The position numbers and the translations under genes were made by a program. Of a stretch of DNA of 64,000 nt, positions 22,995 to 34,580 are shown piece after piece (the first letter of the stretch is position 1; every line of letters begins with the position of its first letter). Below the pieces are notes generated by a model, which ran no database searches, had not been told where the DNA came from, and saw nothing but the letters and a program-made list of their open reading frames with translations. This DNA comes from Chamaecyparis obtusa (taxonomy: Eukaryota > Streptophyta > Pinopsida > Cupressales > Cupressaceae): assembly GCA_027943335.1 (NCBI GenBank), contig BSBK01008409.1:372001-436000 (forward strand), read 5' to 3'.

Positions 22995-24900
22995 TTTACT
23001 AGACTTAGTTTATCCATCGACATCAACCAAGCTAGTGCAATCTCCTAAGGTAAATGTAAGATGTTCAAATTACTACCATTCCATCGATGTCATTGTGCAA
23101 GCAATAATTGAAGTTAAGTTCATAAATATGCCATTCGACCATGCAATGCAAACTTACAATCAACAATCAATAAGCAGCTAGTGGTTTGGTCTAAGTGAGT
23201 TCACCAAAGCTGCATCCAAAGTCACTTTCATTCAACTAAACACAACTTCTAATAGTAATTAGCACGAGGAAATGAAGAAACCATGGAACACTTAAAAGCA
23301 ACACATTTAATCCACCATGAAGATCAACAATGAATCAACAATAACTTTGATAGCATAATGGCAACAATTTCAACAATTCTGCTCTCCTACTCTACTTCTA
23401 AAGCTAACTGATCTAATCTCCTCTCTAGTCTCCTCAATCTAATGTGTTACAAATGAGAAGGCCTTGGCCTTTTATAGTTGTTCAATTACAATGAAGGGCC
23501 AATATCTATGCAAGATCAAGGGCCAAGATTGATCCATTACAAAGTCTAATTAAGGTTGCCACAGTATCATCCAATTACATGAAGGCACCACTTTGTGGTC
23601 CAATGAGAAAATTACAATGCTTTTGAGAGCCAATGAGAAAATAGATGAGGTACAGGCACGAGATGCCTTCCACATGTACACTTGGCATAATATGATTGAC
23701 TGTGCTTGAACACGTGTAAGTTTGTAACTAAAAGTTTTTGATTGGTTGAAGACAAGTGGGCCCCACCTCATCATTCTTATCTCATTGATTTGATCAATTC
23801 TTTGGTGATGAGAAAATATCTCTTGATACTCAACATTATCAAGCCTTCAATTGTGATGGCATATTCCAAAATTGTTTCATCTTTTCAAATTTTCTCCATC
23901 TTCTTTCTTGGAAATTTTCTCATTGTCATGATTTTGAACTTGTTTGTACTTGCAAACTTGATTCTTCTAAATTGCTTCAACGAGTGAATCTCGATTCAGC
24001 CTTCCCTCCCTCATAGTTACCTTGCAAAAACAAAAGAGAGATTGCATTAGGCTTACAAAATGATAGGTATAAACAATATTAAGGAAATCTGAAAGCCTAC
24101 ATGATATGAAATTACATCTAGATTTTCTTTAAATCAACCTCTCTTCAAGATGAGGTGACTTCTCCATTTCATTTTTCTCAAGATTTTCATCAGCATGTCA
24201 TACAAAACTTTACCTTGCTGGTTGATGTCTAAAATCTGAATGCTTAGTTTTGATTTCAAAGTGGATCCTACATGAATTTCGAACTCTCTAGGGTCTGATT
24301 CTTCCCTGTTTCTACCCAGATTTCTCTTTTTAGTATACTTCAATTCTGATTTTTCCTCCTTTTCTAGCCTGGATTTCCTCTTAGCAATCTCCAAATTCTG
24401 ATTTTGTTAATAAGATCAGAGATTTATCCTTTTGAAATCCTCTTCAAGATCGACTTTCCAATCAGGAAATCGCTGCCCCCTTGTGATAAAATCACTGTCC
24501 CTCTCATGGTGAATTTGACCTGCTCATGGAGAAGAGAAATGGTATGATGTACAATGAAATCAATTCCCTCCTTTATATAGGCATTTTGGGTTGAAGAGCC
24601 ATGCCTTTTGGTCTAGGCCGACCTGCCCCTACATTTGGCCAATGAATTCATTTGTTTAAACAATAAAATTCCCCTCAAATGCCGACTTTCTCCATTGGCA
24701 AAACAAATTTAATTTAAAATTTATTCCAAGTCGCCCAGCCCTACATGAAATCAGATTTTCATATTTTTCATGGAAATATTGGTCGTACAACCCACCTTAA
24801 TCAGGCTTTGTTTTGATGAGTTCTGATTTGTGCCTTGAAATGCTTATATTTCCAAGCAAGAAACATCATAGGACTGAAAGTGGACCATAATTGGAAAGTG
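22995..24900. other. Intronic DNA, no gene seen
   Basis: Unassigned. A - strand frame at 24134-24394 is Lys/Glu-rich and matches nothing I know. The segment 23990-24060 looks like dispersed repeat DNA but its ends cannot be placed. Confidence 0.4.
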
Positions 24901-25676
24901 AAATTTTGGGTGATGCCGAGACTAGGAATCCTGAGAGGTGTGGATTCCACCTTTTGTCGGGATCACTCCAAATTTGGATTTGGTTTACAATTTGTTTATT
25001 CAGCCTCCCTCCATTCATATTTCATGACTTCGAGTTTGTTTTTTCTTAGGCCCATCTTAACATTTTTTCATTCTGCTTTTCATCATTCATCAATTGAATA
25101 CTTGCCCAAAATCCAATCTTCATCTACTTTATAGTCTCAGGATCTGATCATTCGTCACAAATTCCTCCAAGTTTGAGGTCTGATTTTGTGGTTCTTTATA
25201 TGGAGGAGATCCAATTTTGTCAAAAAAGCTTGATTTGCAACTCGCAAACACCTCAATTTGTGATAAATTTTTTAGCAAGGAATCAAAACTTTGTCTAAAA
25301 CTTGGAGTGGAAATTTGAGGTTTGTCGGGACTGGGAATCTTGAGGGGGGAGTGCATTCCACCATTCTGTGAGGATTAGAAATCTTGAGAGATGTGTGGAT
25401 TCCACCATGTTCTCGGGATTATTCACTTGCATATTAACTCCCAAAATCATAAATTCATTGCCCCTTGTTTGCCTTAGACTTCATTTCTCACGATTTTTCC
25501 CTCATCAGTTAATCTGATTTTAATTGGATCTGCTCTTCAAATTCTAACTACAAGACTTAGAACTTTGGTTGATTCACCTGTTCACCCATTCATCTTGGTT
25601 TCTTTCATCAATTAAAACTTGGATTTGACATTGTACTTGATTGGAGACCATCTTATCTTGGGTGGAAATTGAGGGG

Positions 25677-25860
25677 TTGTTGAGATTGGAAATCTCGAGA
25701 GGAGTGATTTCCCCATGCTATCGAGATTGAGAATCCTGAGAGGGGAGTGGATTCCACCATGTTGTCGAGATTGAAAATCTTGAGAGGGGAGTGGATTCCA
25801 CCCTGTTGTCGAGATTGGGAATCCTGAGTGGGAGTGGATTCCACCATGCTCTCGGGACTA
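25677..25860 (+). repeat. 44-bp minisatellite, four copies, with outlying units
   Basis: Units of the type GAGATTGAGAATCCTGAGAG followed by GGGAGTGGATTCCACCATGT and TGTC repeat every 44 bp. Single diverged units also occur near 24913, 25318 and 25365, so the array was once larger or was dispersed. GGATTCCACC and GAATCC words make each unit weakly self-complementary. Confidence 0.8.
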
Positions 25861-27010
25861 TTTCAAAGGGTGAAAAAATTGTTTAAGTGTGCTTTCTTCA
25901 CTTTCAAATCCAAGTTCTCCTTGTTTTCTTCATGAAAATTTTCCCCTTCTTTCATCATTTTTTTTTCCAATTTGCCTCAGATCTACATGTTGAATTCTCC
26001 ATTTACATTTTTCCAACTTTAATTTTTATCTTGATTTCAATTTTGTTCCTCACTCCTCATGTTAATGTCCCTTCAAATTGTCTTCATTGCAACTCCTTCA
26101 TGTCTTGGTCTTATCCCCTTTTAGCATTCATGTTGTCTGTACTCCAACCTTATTCCTCCTCATCATCTCTCTACCATCTCGTTGAGGTGGGAACACTGGA
26201 TTCTAGGCTAGACTCTTGACTCCTAAATTTGCAAAGTTGCTCAAACTTATCTCTAAGACTTGGAGACTTGAAAAATGCTACCAACTAAGATCACCTAAGA
26301 CCATTACTCCTACTGCCAAGGCAAAAAGAGGGGGTCCCCATTTGCAATGGGGCGATGGTGTGAAAACCTCACAACAGTGCCATTTTTATTATTTTATTCT
26401 TTTTGGAAAGCTCCCTATCCCTTTTCTTTGTTTTTTTAATTATTCTATTCTTTTAAGAGAGCTCCATATTCTTTTAAGAAAGCTCCATATCCTTTCTTTT
26501 AGCTAGTGATTTTTTTTATATAACAGTTTGTAGAGGATGTCCTTTTGCTCTTCCTCTTAGGTGAGTGCAGTAGAGAATGGGGTAGGGTATTTATATTTTT
26601 TAGGTTGTGGGCCTTAGTTGACCCCATTTTAGGTTTACGATGAGAGTTTTTCATTTTTTTAATTGCAAGGTTTGTTTTTATAAGGATGTTAAGGGACTTC
26701 TTATCATTTTTGCGATTTTTGAGGGATGTCATCCTACTGTCCTTGCATGTGGAGGGTTGTTGGAAATTTGCAAGGATGGGATTATATGGGGGTATAGAAA
26801 TAGGGATAAGAGGTGCCTTTGTCTCTACCTTGCAAACCTAGGGAACAATCTCCATTTAAGGAACAACCTCAAAACCTTGGGAATGTGTCCCTAGGCAACA
26901 TTGCTAAAAAATGTTGATTAAACGATATGCACATATATGGTATGCATTGGCGTAACATCACTTATAGCTCATAGTTAAAGGACTCGAGTACAAATTAAGT
27001 GTCTAGACTG
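25861..27010. other. Intronic DNA, no gene seen
   Basis: CT-rich near 25890-26170, then unassigned. The word AGAGGGGGTCCCCATTTGC at about 26328 looks like LTR-type sequence, but no termini were found. Confidence 0.35.
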
Positions 27011-27430
27011 TATTAGCTGAACAAACTTGTTTGATATTAGATTCATTCACTTGCAATCATCAAAATCTATTATAACACATTTGCTCTATGCAAAAGTGAG
27101 AATAAACTATGCAATCTTTAGACATATAAATTTTTCACTAGACTAGGTATTCGAGGCTTCTATGTGACAAGATAGCAATATCTATTCACTAAACTCATGA
27201 AAATTTATAAACATGTCATCTACTAGCTGAACAAACTTGTTTGATACTAGATTCCTTCCTTTGCAATCATTGGAATCTATTATAACACATTAGTTATGTG
27301 CAAACATGAGAGGAAACTATGCAATCTTTAGGCATATAAATTTTTCAGTAGAGTAGGTACTTGAGGCCTCCATGTGACAAGATAGCAATATCTAGTAACT
27401 AAACTCATGCGAATTAATTAGCATGTTATC
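27011..27430 (+). repeat. Tandem duplication, 210-bp unit x2
   Basis: 27011-27220 and 27221-27430 align end to end, both starting TA(T/C)TAGCTGAACAAACTTG. A third, more diverged relative follows at 27431-27610. No terminal repeats are seen, so it is a plain tandem duplication. Confidence 0.85.
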
Positions 27431-27610
27431 TAACCAAGTCCTTGATAACCATCTTAAACTCATATTAGATGCCTTAACATGAAATGATCCCAATTCTTAT
27501 GTTGTGTTAGTAATATGCAACAATGAGGAAAATTATAATGTTTTTTGGGCATGTTAGAAATCTCACTAGAATAGATATTTGAGTTTTCCATCTAATGAGA
27601 TAACTATACC

Positions 27611-28510
27611 CACCACCTTAGGAAAATTTATTTGTATGAGGTGGCATTCCTATAGAACTAATCAAATCCATCAAGGCATCATTTAGAAGTTTATCTTTAA
27701 TAGTAAAGTAGTTGTTTAGCAACCAAATAATGCCCCAAGGATAAATATTACAAAGCTTAATCACAAGTACCATATAAGAACAACTTGCATTATCCTTTAA
27801 ATCTTTACAAGTTAATTACATGCTTCCAAGATTATCTTTTTTTGTTTACTAAAATCTCATCATTGCAACTACAAATTGTTTTACTACAATCAAATATATT
27901 CCCAAATCCTTATAGGCATAAAACATCATATTGCATGACAATAATATCTCATATGTATAGAATCAAGTTTGAATATGAAACTAAGGAGACACTCAAATTC
28001 ACTTGATCAATTTATAGATATTATGTATGCTTTTTAAAGATTCCAAAGATAATGATTGTCAACCGCCTTAGTAAAATTGATTTGTATGAGGTGGCATTCC
28101 CATAGAACTAATCAAACCCATCAAGACATCATTTAGAAGTTTATCATTAATAGTAAAGTAGTCGTTTAGCAACCAAATAATGCCCCAAGGATTAATATTG
28201 CAAAGCTTAATCACAAGTACCACATAAGAATAACTTGCATTATCCTTTAAATCTTTACAAGTTAATTACATGCTTCCAAGATTATCTTTTTTTGTTTACT
28301 AAAATCTCATCATTGCAACTACAAATTGTTTTACTACAATCAAATATATTCCCAAATCCTTATAGGTATAAAAACATCATATTCCATGACAATAATATCT
28401 TATATGTATAGAATCAAGTTTGAATATGAAACTAAGGAGACACTCATTCACTTGATCAATTTATAGATATTATCTTATGCTTTTTAAAGATTCTAAAGAT
28501 AATGGTCGTC
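27611..28510 (+). repeat. Tandem duplication, 450-bp unit x2
   Basis: 27611-28060 and 28061-28510 align over their full length with few differences. Both begin near ACCRCCTTAGKAAAATT and end AATGRTYGTC. High similarity implies a younger event than the adjacent 210-bp duplication. Confidence 0.9.
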
Positions 28511-28747
28511 AATTCTTATTATTTTGGTCAAAGTTTATCATGTTAGATGTTGATTTGTTCATGTGGAAGCCCATTAGAGGAATTGGCCTTTCTTATCCAC
28601 CCATCGTTGGCATGGGCATCAATGATGTTCAACATAATATCATAAATCCTACATGGGGGACAATAAGCCACACACCTATCATTATAGTAGTTTATTTAAT
28701 AGTTAACATGTAAGAAAAAATTATGATAAATTGCATGGTGGTCAAAC

Positions 28748-29697
28748 CAGTGTTATAGGACTTGGACTCGGTTTGGATTCGGCAAGCTGATTCTTGATTC
28801 GGACTCAAACTCGGCAAAAACTGGACAAATTGAAAGACCCAAGAAATTCAAAGATTTTTAAGGATTTAAAATTTGTTTCATGCATCCTTAATAAATAAAC
28901 CTTAAAGACAATAATCTCATCAAATAGAAGTTACTTTGAAGTTTGAACACATACACAAGTTTACATTGATCACATAAGTATAAATGCAAGTTTTAGGCTT
29001 TAGCTGAAGGAAATAAGTTATTTTAAATAACACATTAGAAATATAAATAGTGTCAAATGTCTACAAAATTCATGGACTATGAAATCCATGGCTAGTAACT
29101 TGCACAAAATGCGTGAATGCAAGCTAGTAATTGCACAAAATGCATGAATGCAAGAGTGTAAGCTACTGACTCCTCTCAATGTGTGAATGCATGAATGCAA
29201 GCTACTAACTCCTCTAAATGCGTGAATGCAAATTACTAACTCCTATAAATGCGTGAAATCAAGCTACTAACTCCTGTAAATGCATGAACGCAAGCTTCTA
29301 ACTTGCACAAACGATCAGCAATCACTATCTCCTCTTCAATCGATCTGCCGGTCTGCTCTTCAATGCCTCAATATTTTTGCTCAAACGCCTCTTTCTTTCT
29401 CTTTTTGAGTTTGCAAATAATAGAAATGAGCTTTTATGGTTGGGAGGCAAATAAAAAGCCCTTTTGGACAATTGAAAACAATTAAATTTTATTTTTTTGC
29501 TTTTTATTTTATGCTGGCTGCGGCAGAGTCCTGGGGTCAGGACTTTGCGAGTTTGTCGAGTTTGACAGACTCGGTGAGCCTGGCCAGACTTGACTAGACT
29601 CAGAGAGTCTGGGTCCCAAGCTCCCCAGACCTGGGAGAACCAAATCGGCTATGGACTTGCAGAGTCCAGCCAAGACTCACAAACTCCTGGAACTATG
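28748..29697. mobile_element. Non-autonomous hAT element, 950 bp, with 8-bp target duplication
   Basis: The ends CAGTGTTATAGGA and TCCTGGAACTATG are imperfect inverted repeats (9 of 13). GGTCAAAC flanks it perfectly at 28740-28747 and 29698-29705. Subterminal regions are dense in GACTCGG/GAGTC words, as in hAT elements whose transposase binds subterminal repeats (family knowledge). No transposase. A 33-bp minisatellite lies inside. Confidence 0.9.
29095..29300 (+). repeat. Minisatellite of about 33-bp units inside the hAT element
   Basis: Five to six units of the type AAATGCGTGAATGCAAGCTA followed by CTAACTCCT. The unit length varies from about 31 to 37 bp. Confidence 0.75.
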
Positions 29698-29705
29698 GGT
29701 CAAAC

Positions 29706-31027
29706 ACACACATCCTATCAGTGATGGAACTAAAATTCATTCATAATAGGAGTTCTCCTTTGGAGCTTTATCACAGATAGATAGTATTAAGAAAAAAATT
29801 TGAATACCATATGGCATCCTTCTAAAATGTAGAAAATACACAAATACAAAACACATTGCATGGCTTGTTATAGGTATTTGTTATGCATCTTACAACGTAC
29901 AGGATTACAAATAACTTAAAAACAAATTGTAGTAATATCTTCAACATCTGTTATAAAATGTCATTTTTAAAGGTATGGTTTCTTGTAGCATTGTTTAAAA
30001 AGTTAAAATACGCCATAAGAAATCATAGTAATATTAAATAATTCAAAATATTTTCATTTGATTGCCCTAACAAAACTACACACCATTTGCATAGAATCTG
30101 TGTCAACTCTAATACAAGAAAACAGGTAAAATGAAATAAATACTTTATGGTGATAATCTTTTGGGTTATAATGCTTGTGTACACTCTCTAAGATACGTGG
30201 GAGATGCCACTATATGTTAAGATACTCGAGGCTCTTTATCCATTGTCTTTTGGCACCCCAATTAGAGCATCTTTAGGCTTCCTCTTCAAGAGCAAGAGGC
30301 CCCTTGGAGATGTTAGTAATCAAGATGATCACTTCATCTTTTAACCCGTTACATGCATTGGAGGTGTTGATCATCTATTGGATACAATCAATTTATAAAC
30401 AATCAAGAACACATTAGTGAGACAATGTTCCTCTTTGTTTACATGTTTTAGGTCATGTCATAACCAACACATGAACATGGTATACAAGATTCCCCTTGTG
30501 GGAACAAGGGGAATTTTCCATTTCACCTAATCTATTTTTCATATTCTGTATCCCTTAGATTTTGAACTTGTGACTCAGCATGAAAATAAGCCTAGCTTAG
30601 CTAATACACTTAAAATCAAAGTATCTTGATCCCATAAGGCTTAGTCACATTCTAGGTGGAGTGAATTTAATTCGTTTAGATGTTTGGGGCCTTGTAGTCC
30701 CACCTAACCCACAACTTGGTCATTGGGTAAAGAGTGTAGTATTTATTTTTTTCTCTACTTCTAAAGTTTCATTGACCTTGAGTGTTAAGGTGTGGTTCTA
30801 GGGGCATTACCTTGTACCTTGCTTCTCCCTAGGCTTGTCTAGTTTATCCTCCTCCTTCCTAGGCATCCTTTGATTTACATCATCTAGTGACCTTGGAGAC
30901 ACATCCTTAAGACCTTTGGACTATTCCATGAATAACGATGTCTTGGCTGCAGTGGGAGGGGATGAAATTCCCCACCTGCATCTGGGCCTCCATAGGGGGT
31001 TATCCCATGGGTGACCTTTTATAGGTA
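29706..31027. other. Intronic DNA, no gene seen
   Basis: Unassigned AT-rich DNA with no recognised family. Confidence 0.4.
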
Positions 31028-32400
31028 GAGATATGTCATGCCCTCGTTGACAACACTACCTCACAAATACAAATCATCGCCTTAAATAGCAACCTAGCCT
31101 GGGCGGTAGCAAATGGATGAAACCCTAGAATATAATAATAGTTACAAGAGGCTGACTAGGCCAAGAGAAAATAATTATCTACAGTTGTAAACTAGGGCCG
31201 ACCTTCCTCATAAGCCCCTTGGAGAGATGGCCAACCTCTTGGAGAGACGCCTCTCTTTGGAGGAGTCACATTTCTAAGAGGCATGAAATGATGTATAAAG
31301 GGGAAGAAATTGAAGAAAATATTGGAAGGGGGTAAAAGAAGACATAAGTAGAGATAGATCATAAAATTGAAAGGACTAATGATTAGTCTGAAAACAAATA
31401 AAGATTAATGTTAAGATTAACGATTATAGGAAGGGCGATATATGAAGGGTTGTGTCCACTTGCCAAGGGGCAGCAACCTCCAAAAGATATCCTCTTTCAT
31501 GAGGCACTTAAGATATATAGAGAGGGCTATGATCAAGGAAATCCTATCAGGGTCCGGGCTTATAAGAGCAGATTGACCCAATCAGCAGGACAGATAAGAG
31601 CAGACAGAACCAAGCGGACCTTACGCACAGCGACCTCACATCAGCAATCAGATCAGATCATGATTATTATTAAGGTGCAAGCAGTAACATCCTTGTTCCT
31701 TGTGCAGACACATGAATACTTACAGTAGACACAAGAATACAGCAGATGTCAAAGAAGAATTTGCAGATCGAACCAAGGATCACAAGCACCAATCCTTAAG
31801 AGCAGATCAGTTCATTAGACATAAGCAATCGGGAATATTGGTGGATCAGAGCTGAAATTACTATTTATTGCAGGCTATTGCATTCCTCTTCAATGGTGGT
31901 ATGCATGATATGCATGATGAAGATATTATCTAATATATTAATTCTTATTGCTAACCTTTCTAGATAAATAATTCATTCATTTACTCTCTTATGGATCCCT
32001 CTCTTAGGTACACCCCCTCATATGGATGGCAAGGAGCCACATGATGGCTGAGAGGGATGCTATCCACTCTTGGGCCCAGGGTAGAGGATTGTTTAAGGCA
32101 CCCCAATATGCCCCTTATCCTATCTCTCCTATGGCTGACTAACAAGGAAGATCTATTCTAAGGATTATGTTTCAACAATTTCCTATCATATTGCAGGATC
32201 TCAACCAGGTACGTGGATGTTACTATTCCATTCTACTTGGAAATTGTGATTCAGAGCAAAAACTAGGGCATCTACAAAAAGGGATTACAAGATCTCCAAG
32301 GGATGTTTCCCTCAAGGGGGACATCAGGAAACCTCTTAGTATCCATGGGATGGCTGGGGAACATCTAGTGATCACTTGACTGTCTTGATGGAGTTAGACA
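31028..32400 (+). other. Possible LTR-type repeat, boundaries unknown
   Basis: TGTCATGCCCTCGTTGACAAC at about 31028, followed by a purine-rich, structured kilobase, resembles the start of a gypsy-type LTR, but I found no partner copy, CA end or target duplication. The + frame at 31408-31728 matches nothing recognised. Confidence 0.25.
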
Positions 32401-32831
32401 TCCCTTAACCATTGAAACAGATAAATATTAAAAAAATGAGAATGTTTGTAGTTTGGACAAAAATGGTAAAATTATGAAAAATTGCATGAACCATGAGGGT
32501 TCCTATGGTCTCAAAAGCCTTAATTTGGGCTTGGTGGCAGGGGCTGCATCCCATACTCCTGCCCTATATGGATCCAACTAAGGTCTTCTGCCCCCAAATC
32601 CTTATTCTGGTTTCAAAAAGCAAATGATAAAAATTGTTTTGGGCTGTGTTGGATAAAAAGCAGTACTTTTGCTGAGTATACCGATTCCATTTATTGCCAC
32701 TATGGGTACAATCAAATTTTTCATAAACTAGAGTCTAAATATAATGATCGTAGTGTAGATGCTTGGATTTCCGACATGTACATTGGCACTGCACCTTTTT
32801 GTCAAGTACTACACTCTAGTGAATCCCTTGC

Positions 32832-33203
32832 TTGCTTGGAAACGTGCTGAAGCTCCTGACTGATATTATAGAACAGCCCAATCAAAATCTGGCTTGTATT
32901 CATATATCTGATTTTATTCCTTTGACGAATAATACTAGAGGTTGGCACTCATTTATTCATCTTGGAAACAACAGCCACAGAAAAAGTGCAAGAATTTTCT
33001 CAGTTTGTAGTGTGGCTGGCATTGAGACGTTGAACAATGCAGAAGATGATCCTACAAAGTCCTCTAGGGGAGTCTTGGCAGATGGTAAAATTTCCATTTT
33101 AAACGTTGAAGAGTTGGTAAAGACATTAAGATTTGCTGTCTCTGATGCAAAATGTCATACAACAATACAAATTTGTGTAGTTTTCAGCTTCGTTTACTCA
33201 TAG
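32832..33203 (+). CDS. Unrecognised 123-codon open frame inside the AP-3 sigma intron
   Basis: The frame runs open for 123 codons with mixed, globular-looking composition (for example SFIHLGNNSHRK, FSVCSVAGIETLN, GVLADGKISILNVEEL and VKTLRFAVSD). I do not recognise a family and name no function. A weakly similar coding feel extends upstream to about 32650 in another frame. It may be a processed pseudogene or captured exon that landed in the intron. No promoter, splice context or neighbour explains it, and chance cannot be excluded. Confidence 0.35.
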   Translation: MLGNVLKLLTDIIEQPNQNLACIHISDFIPLTNNTRGWHSFIHLGNNSHRKSARIFSVCSVAGIETLNNAEDDPTKSSRGVLADGKISILNVEELVKTLRFAVSDAKCHTTIQICVVFSFVYS

Positions 33204-33295
33204 TGTTTGAATAAATGATAAATTTCAATCTATATTACTGTCCTTTTGTAATTAATTCTTCTAATATATATATTTTTTAATAATAAATTATTTCG

Positions 33296-33394
33296 ATGGC
33301 TGACTCCAGAATCTGGGAAAAAAATTTGTTCTCCCTGAAACCATCCCCTTTTCTCTGCATCTCCCCAGTACCAAAACTTGAGAAACACTGACAT
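33296..33394 (-). mobile_element. hAT-type terminus, fragment
   Basis: Read on the - strand it starts CAGTGTTTCTCAAG and continues with a GGGGAGATG and GGTTTCAGGG region, like the terminus at 17831. The adjacent 8 bp are ACATTATA. No matching second end was found. Confidence 0.4.
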
Positions 33395-33994
33395 TATAAG
33401 ACATTATATTGTGTTACCAAATATTATCTGAGCTTTGAGGTTGGTGCATCTGTAAAAGGGTTCATTAGAAGAAAATGCCGGAGGATGTGAAAGAGTTCAT
33501 TGCTGGCCCAAGAGCTTTTAACTACCGAAGGAGATACGAAGAGTATTTTATTGTACAAAATTGATTCCTTAACATGTAAATATAGTTTAATATTTTAATT
33601 TTCTTATTACAGGGCATTGACTTTTGAATAATCTCCTCTTCCAAGGAGCTGAAGAATGCAACATTATAAAGAAAAAAGCTAAAGACTACACAGAATGAAA
33701 CATTGAAAGGGCATAGAACTGTCCTAGTAATGCTGTTTTAGAGCATTTAAATTAGAAAATAATAAGCACACATCATAAGCCAACATGTATCCATAAATAT
33801 AAACATTTTTCAATGCACAAGTTAAAGGGATAAGTAATAACTAGCGAAATTCATTTGAAAGTCAGATCTTGGATTGTCTCCATATAAGTAAGGCATTTTG
33901 ATATAAATCATTTGGATGCATGAAGGATTTGGTGTTCCTCATTAGCTATTTCGTGGTACATATCAAGCTAAGAAGTTTTGAAATTTGTGTCCAG

Positions 33995-34086
33995 CTGCAT
34001 ACTGTTTTAGATGAGATTATAATGGGAGGTCAAGTAGTGGAGACAAACTCTAATGAAGTTATCAAGGCTGTACAAGAAATATTGAA
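33995..34086 (+). CDS. AP3S: AP-3 complex sigma subunit, penultimate exon
   Basis: A 92-nt exon after TTTGTGTCCAG, ending ATATTGAA before the donor GTATGAG. It encodes LHTVLDEIIMGGQVVETNSN then EVIKAVQEIL plus two bases of a Lys codon. LDEII.GG.V.ET is the diagnostic C-terminal block of AP sigma chains, and the GGQVVET wording fits AP-3. It joins in phase with the exon 18 kb upstream and with the last exon 149 bp downstream. No stop or frameshift. Confidence 0.92.
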
Positions 34087-34235
34087 GTATGAGCTGAAGC
34101 TTGAGTATTTCCTTTTGTTTTCTTCGTTTAATTTGGCTCTACTTAAATCTTGGCAGATATTCAATTTTAGTAAATCTTTGAAGAACTCACTGGCTGACTT
34201 GTACATGATGAATTGGGAATCACGTTATTCAACAG

Positions 34236-34299
34236 ATTGGAGCGGTCATCGGAATCGACATCCCTTGTAGCAAAAGCTACGGGCAGGCAAGGTCGATGA
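34236..34299 (+). CDS. AP3S: AP-3 complex sigma subunit, last coding exon and stop
   Basis: After TTATTCAACAG one base completes the Lys codon, followed by LERSSESTSLVAKATGRQGR and TGA at 34297-34299. Plant AP-3 sigma ends in a variable KLE..S.S..LV.K...G..GR tail, which this fits in length and wording. The preceding intron (34087-34235) is only 149 bp, in contrast to the 18.3-kb one before. Confidence 0.88.
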
Positions 34300-34580
34300 T
34301 TTTTGAGGCTGATTGCTTATGGAATCTGCAATTCCAATAACTACACTAGTATAACTCTTCTTTTCCACACCCTCAAAAAATGAAAGACCTGGCCATTATA
34401 CTGGAAGGGGGTAGAGGAACCACTGACATTTTCAAGTGCATTTGATGGAGAAAATTTTATGTCCTGCAGCTGTAACAAGTTCAAAGAATAGTTGTGTTAT
34501 GAGAGTGCTAATGGTAACATATTTTGTATTTGACAATGCACTCAGATTCTTTTGTTTTTGGATGAAATGATTTTGTTGTT
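34300..34580 (+). other. AP3S: Probable 3' untranslated region of AP-3 sigma
   Basis: AT-rich sequence after the stop. No canonical AATAAA is visible, but plant polyadenylation signals are loose and TTTGTATTT words occur near 34525. The end is not determinable from sequence. Confidence 0.4.

Larger units (their letters stand above)
15651..33994 (+). other. AP3S: Giant (18,344-bp) intron of AP-3 sigma
   Basis: It is bounded by GTACTT and TTTGTGTCCAG, between a phase-0 exon end and a phase-0 exon start. The flanking protein segments (FNFNK and LHTVLDEII) are contiguous in AP sigma proteins, so no exon is missing between them. It contains a SINE-like sequence, a complete non-autonomous LTR element, tandem duplications, minisatellites and a hAT element. 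Confidence 0.85.

Noticed and set aside
19508..22999. Perfect target duplication for the LTR element at 19513
   Set aside because: Flanks are TTTGT and TTTAC, matching at only three of five positions. The element call rests on the LTRs and primer site instead.
17831..33394. One 15.6-kb hAT transposon spanning both CAGTGTTTCTC-type ends
   Set aside because: Flanking 8-mers differ (TTGAAAAT against ACATTATA) and unrelated complete elements lie between. Two separate fragments are simpler.
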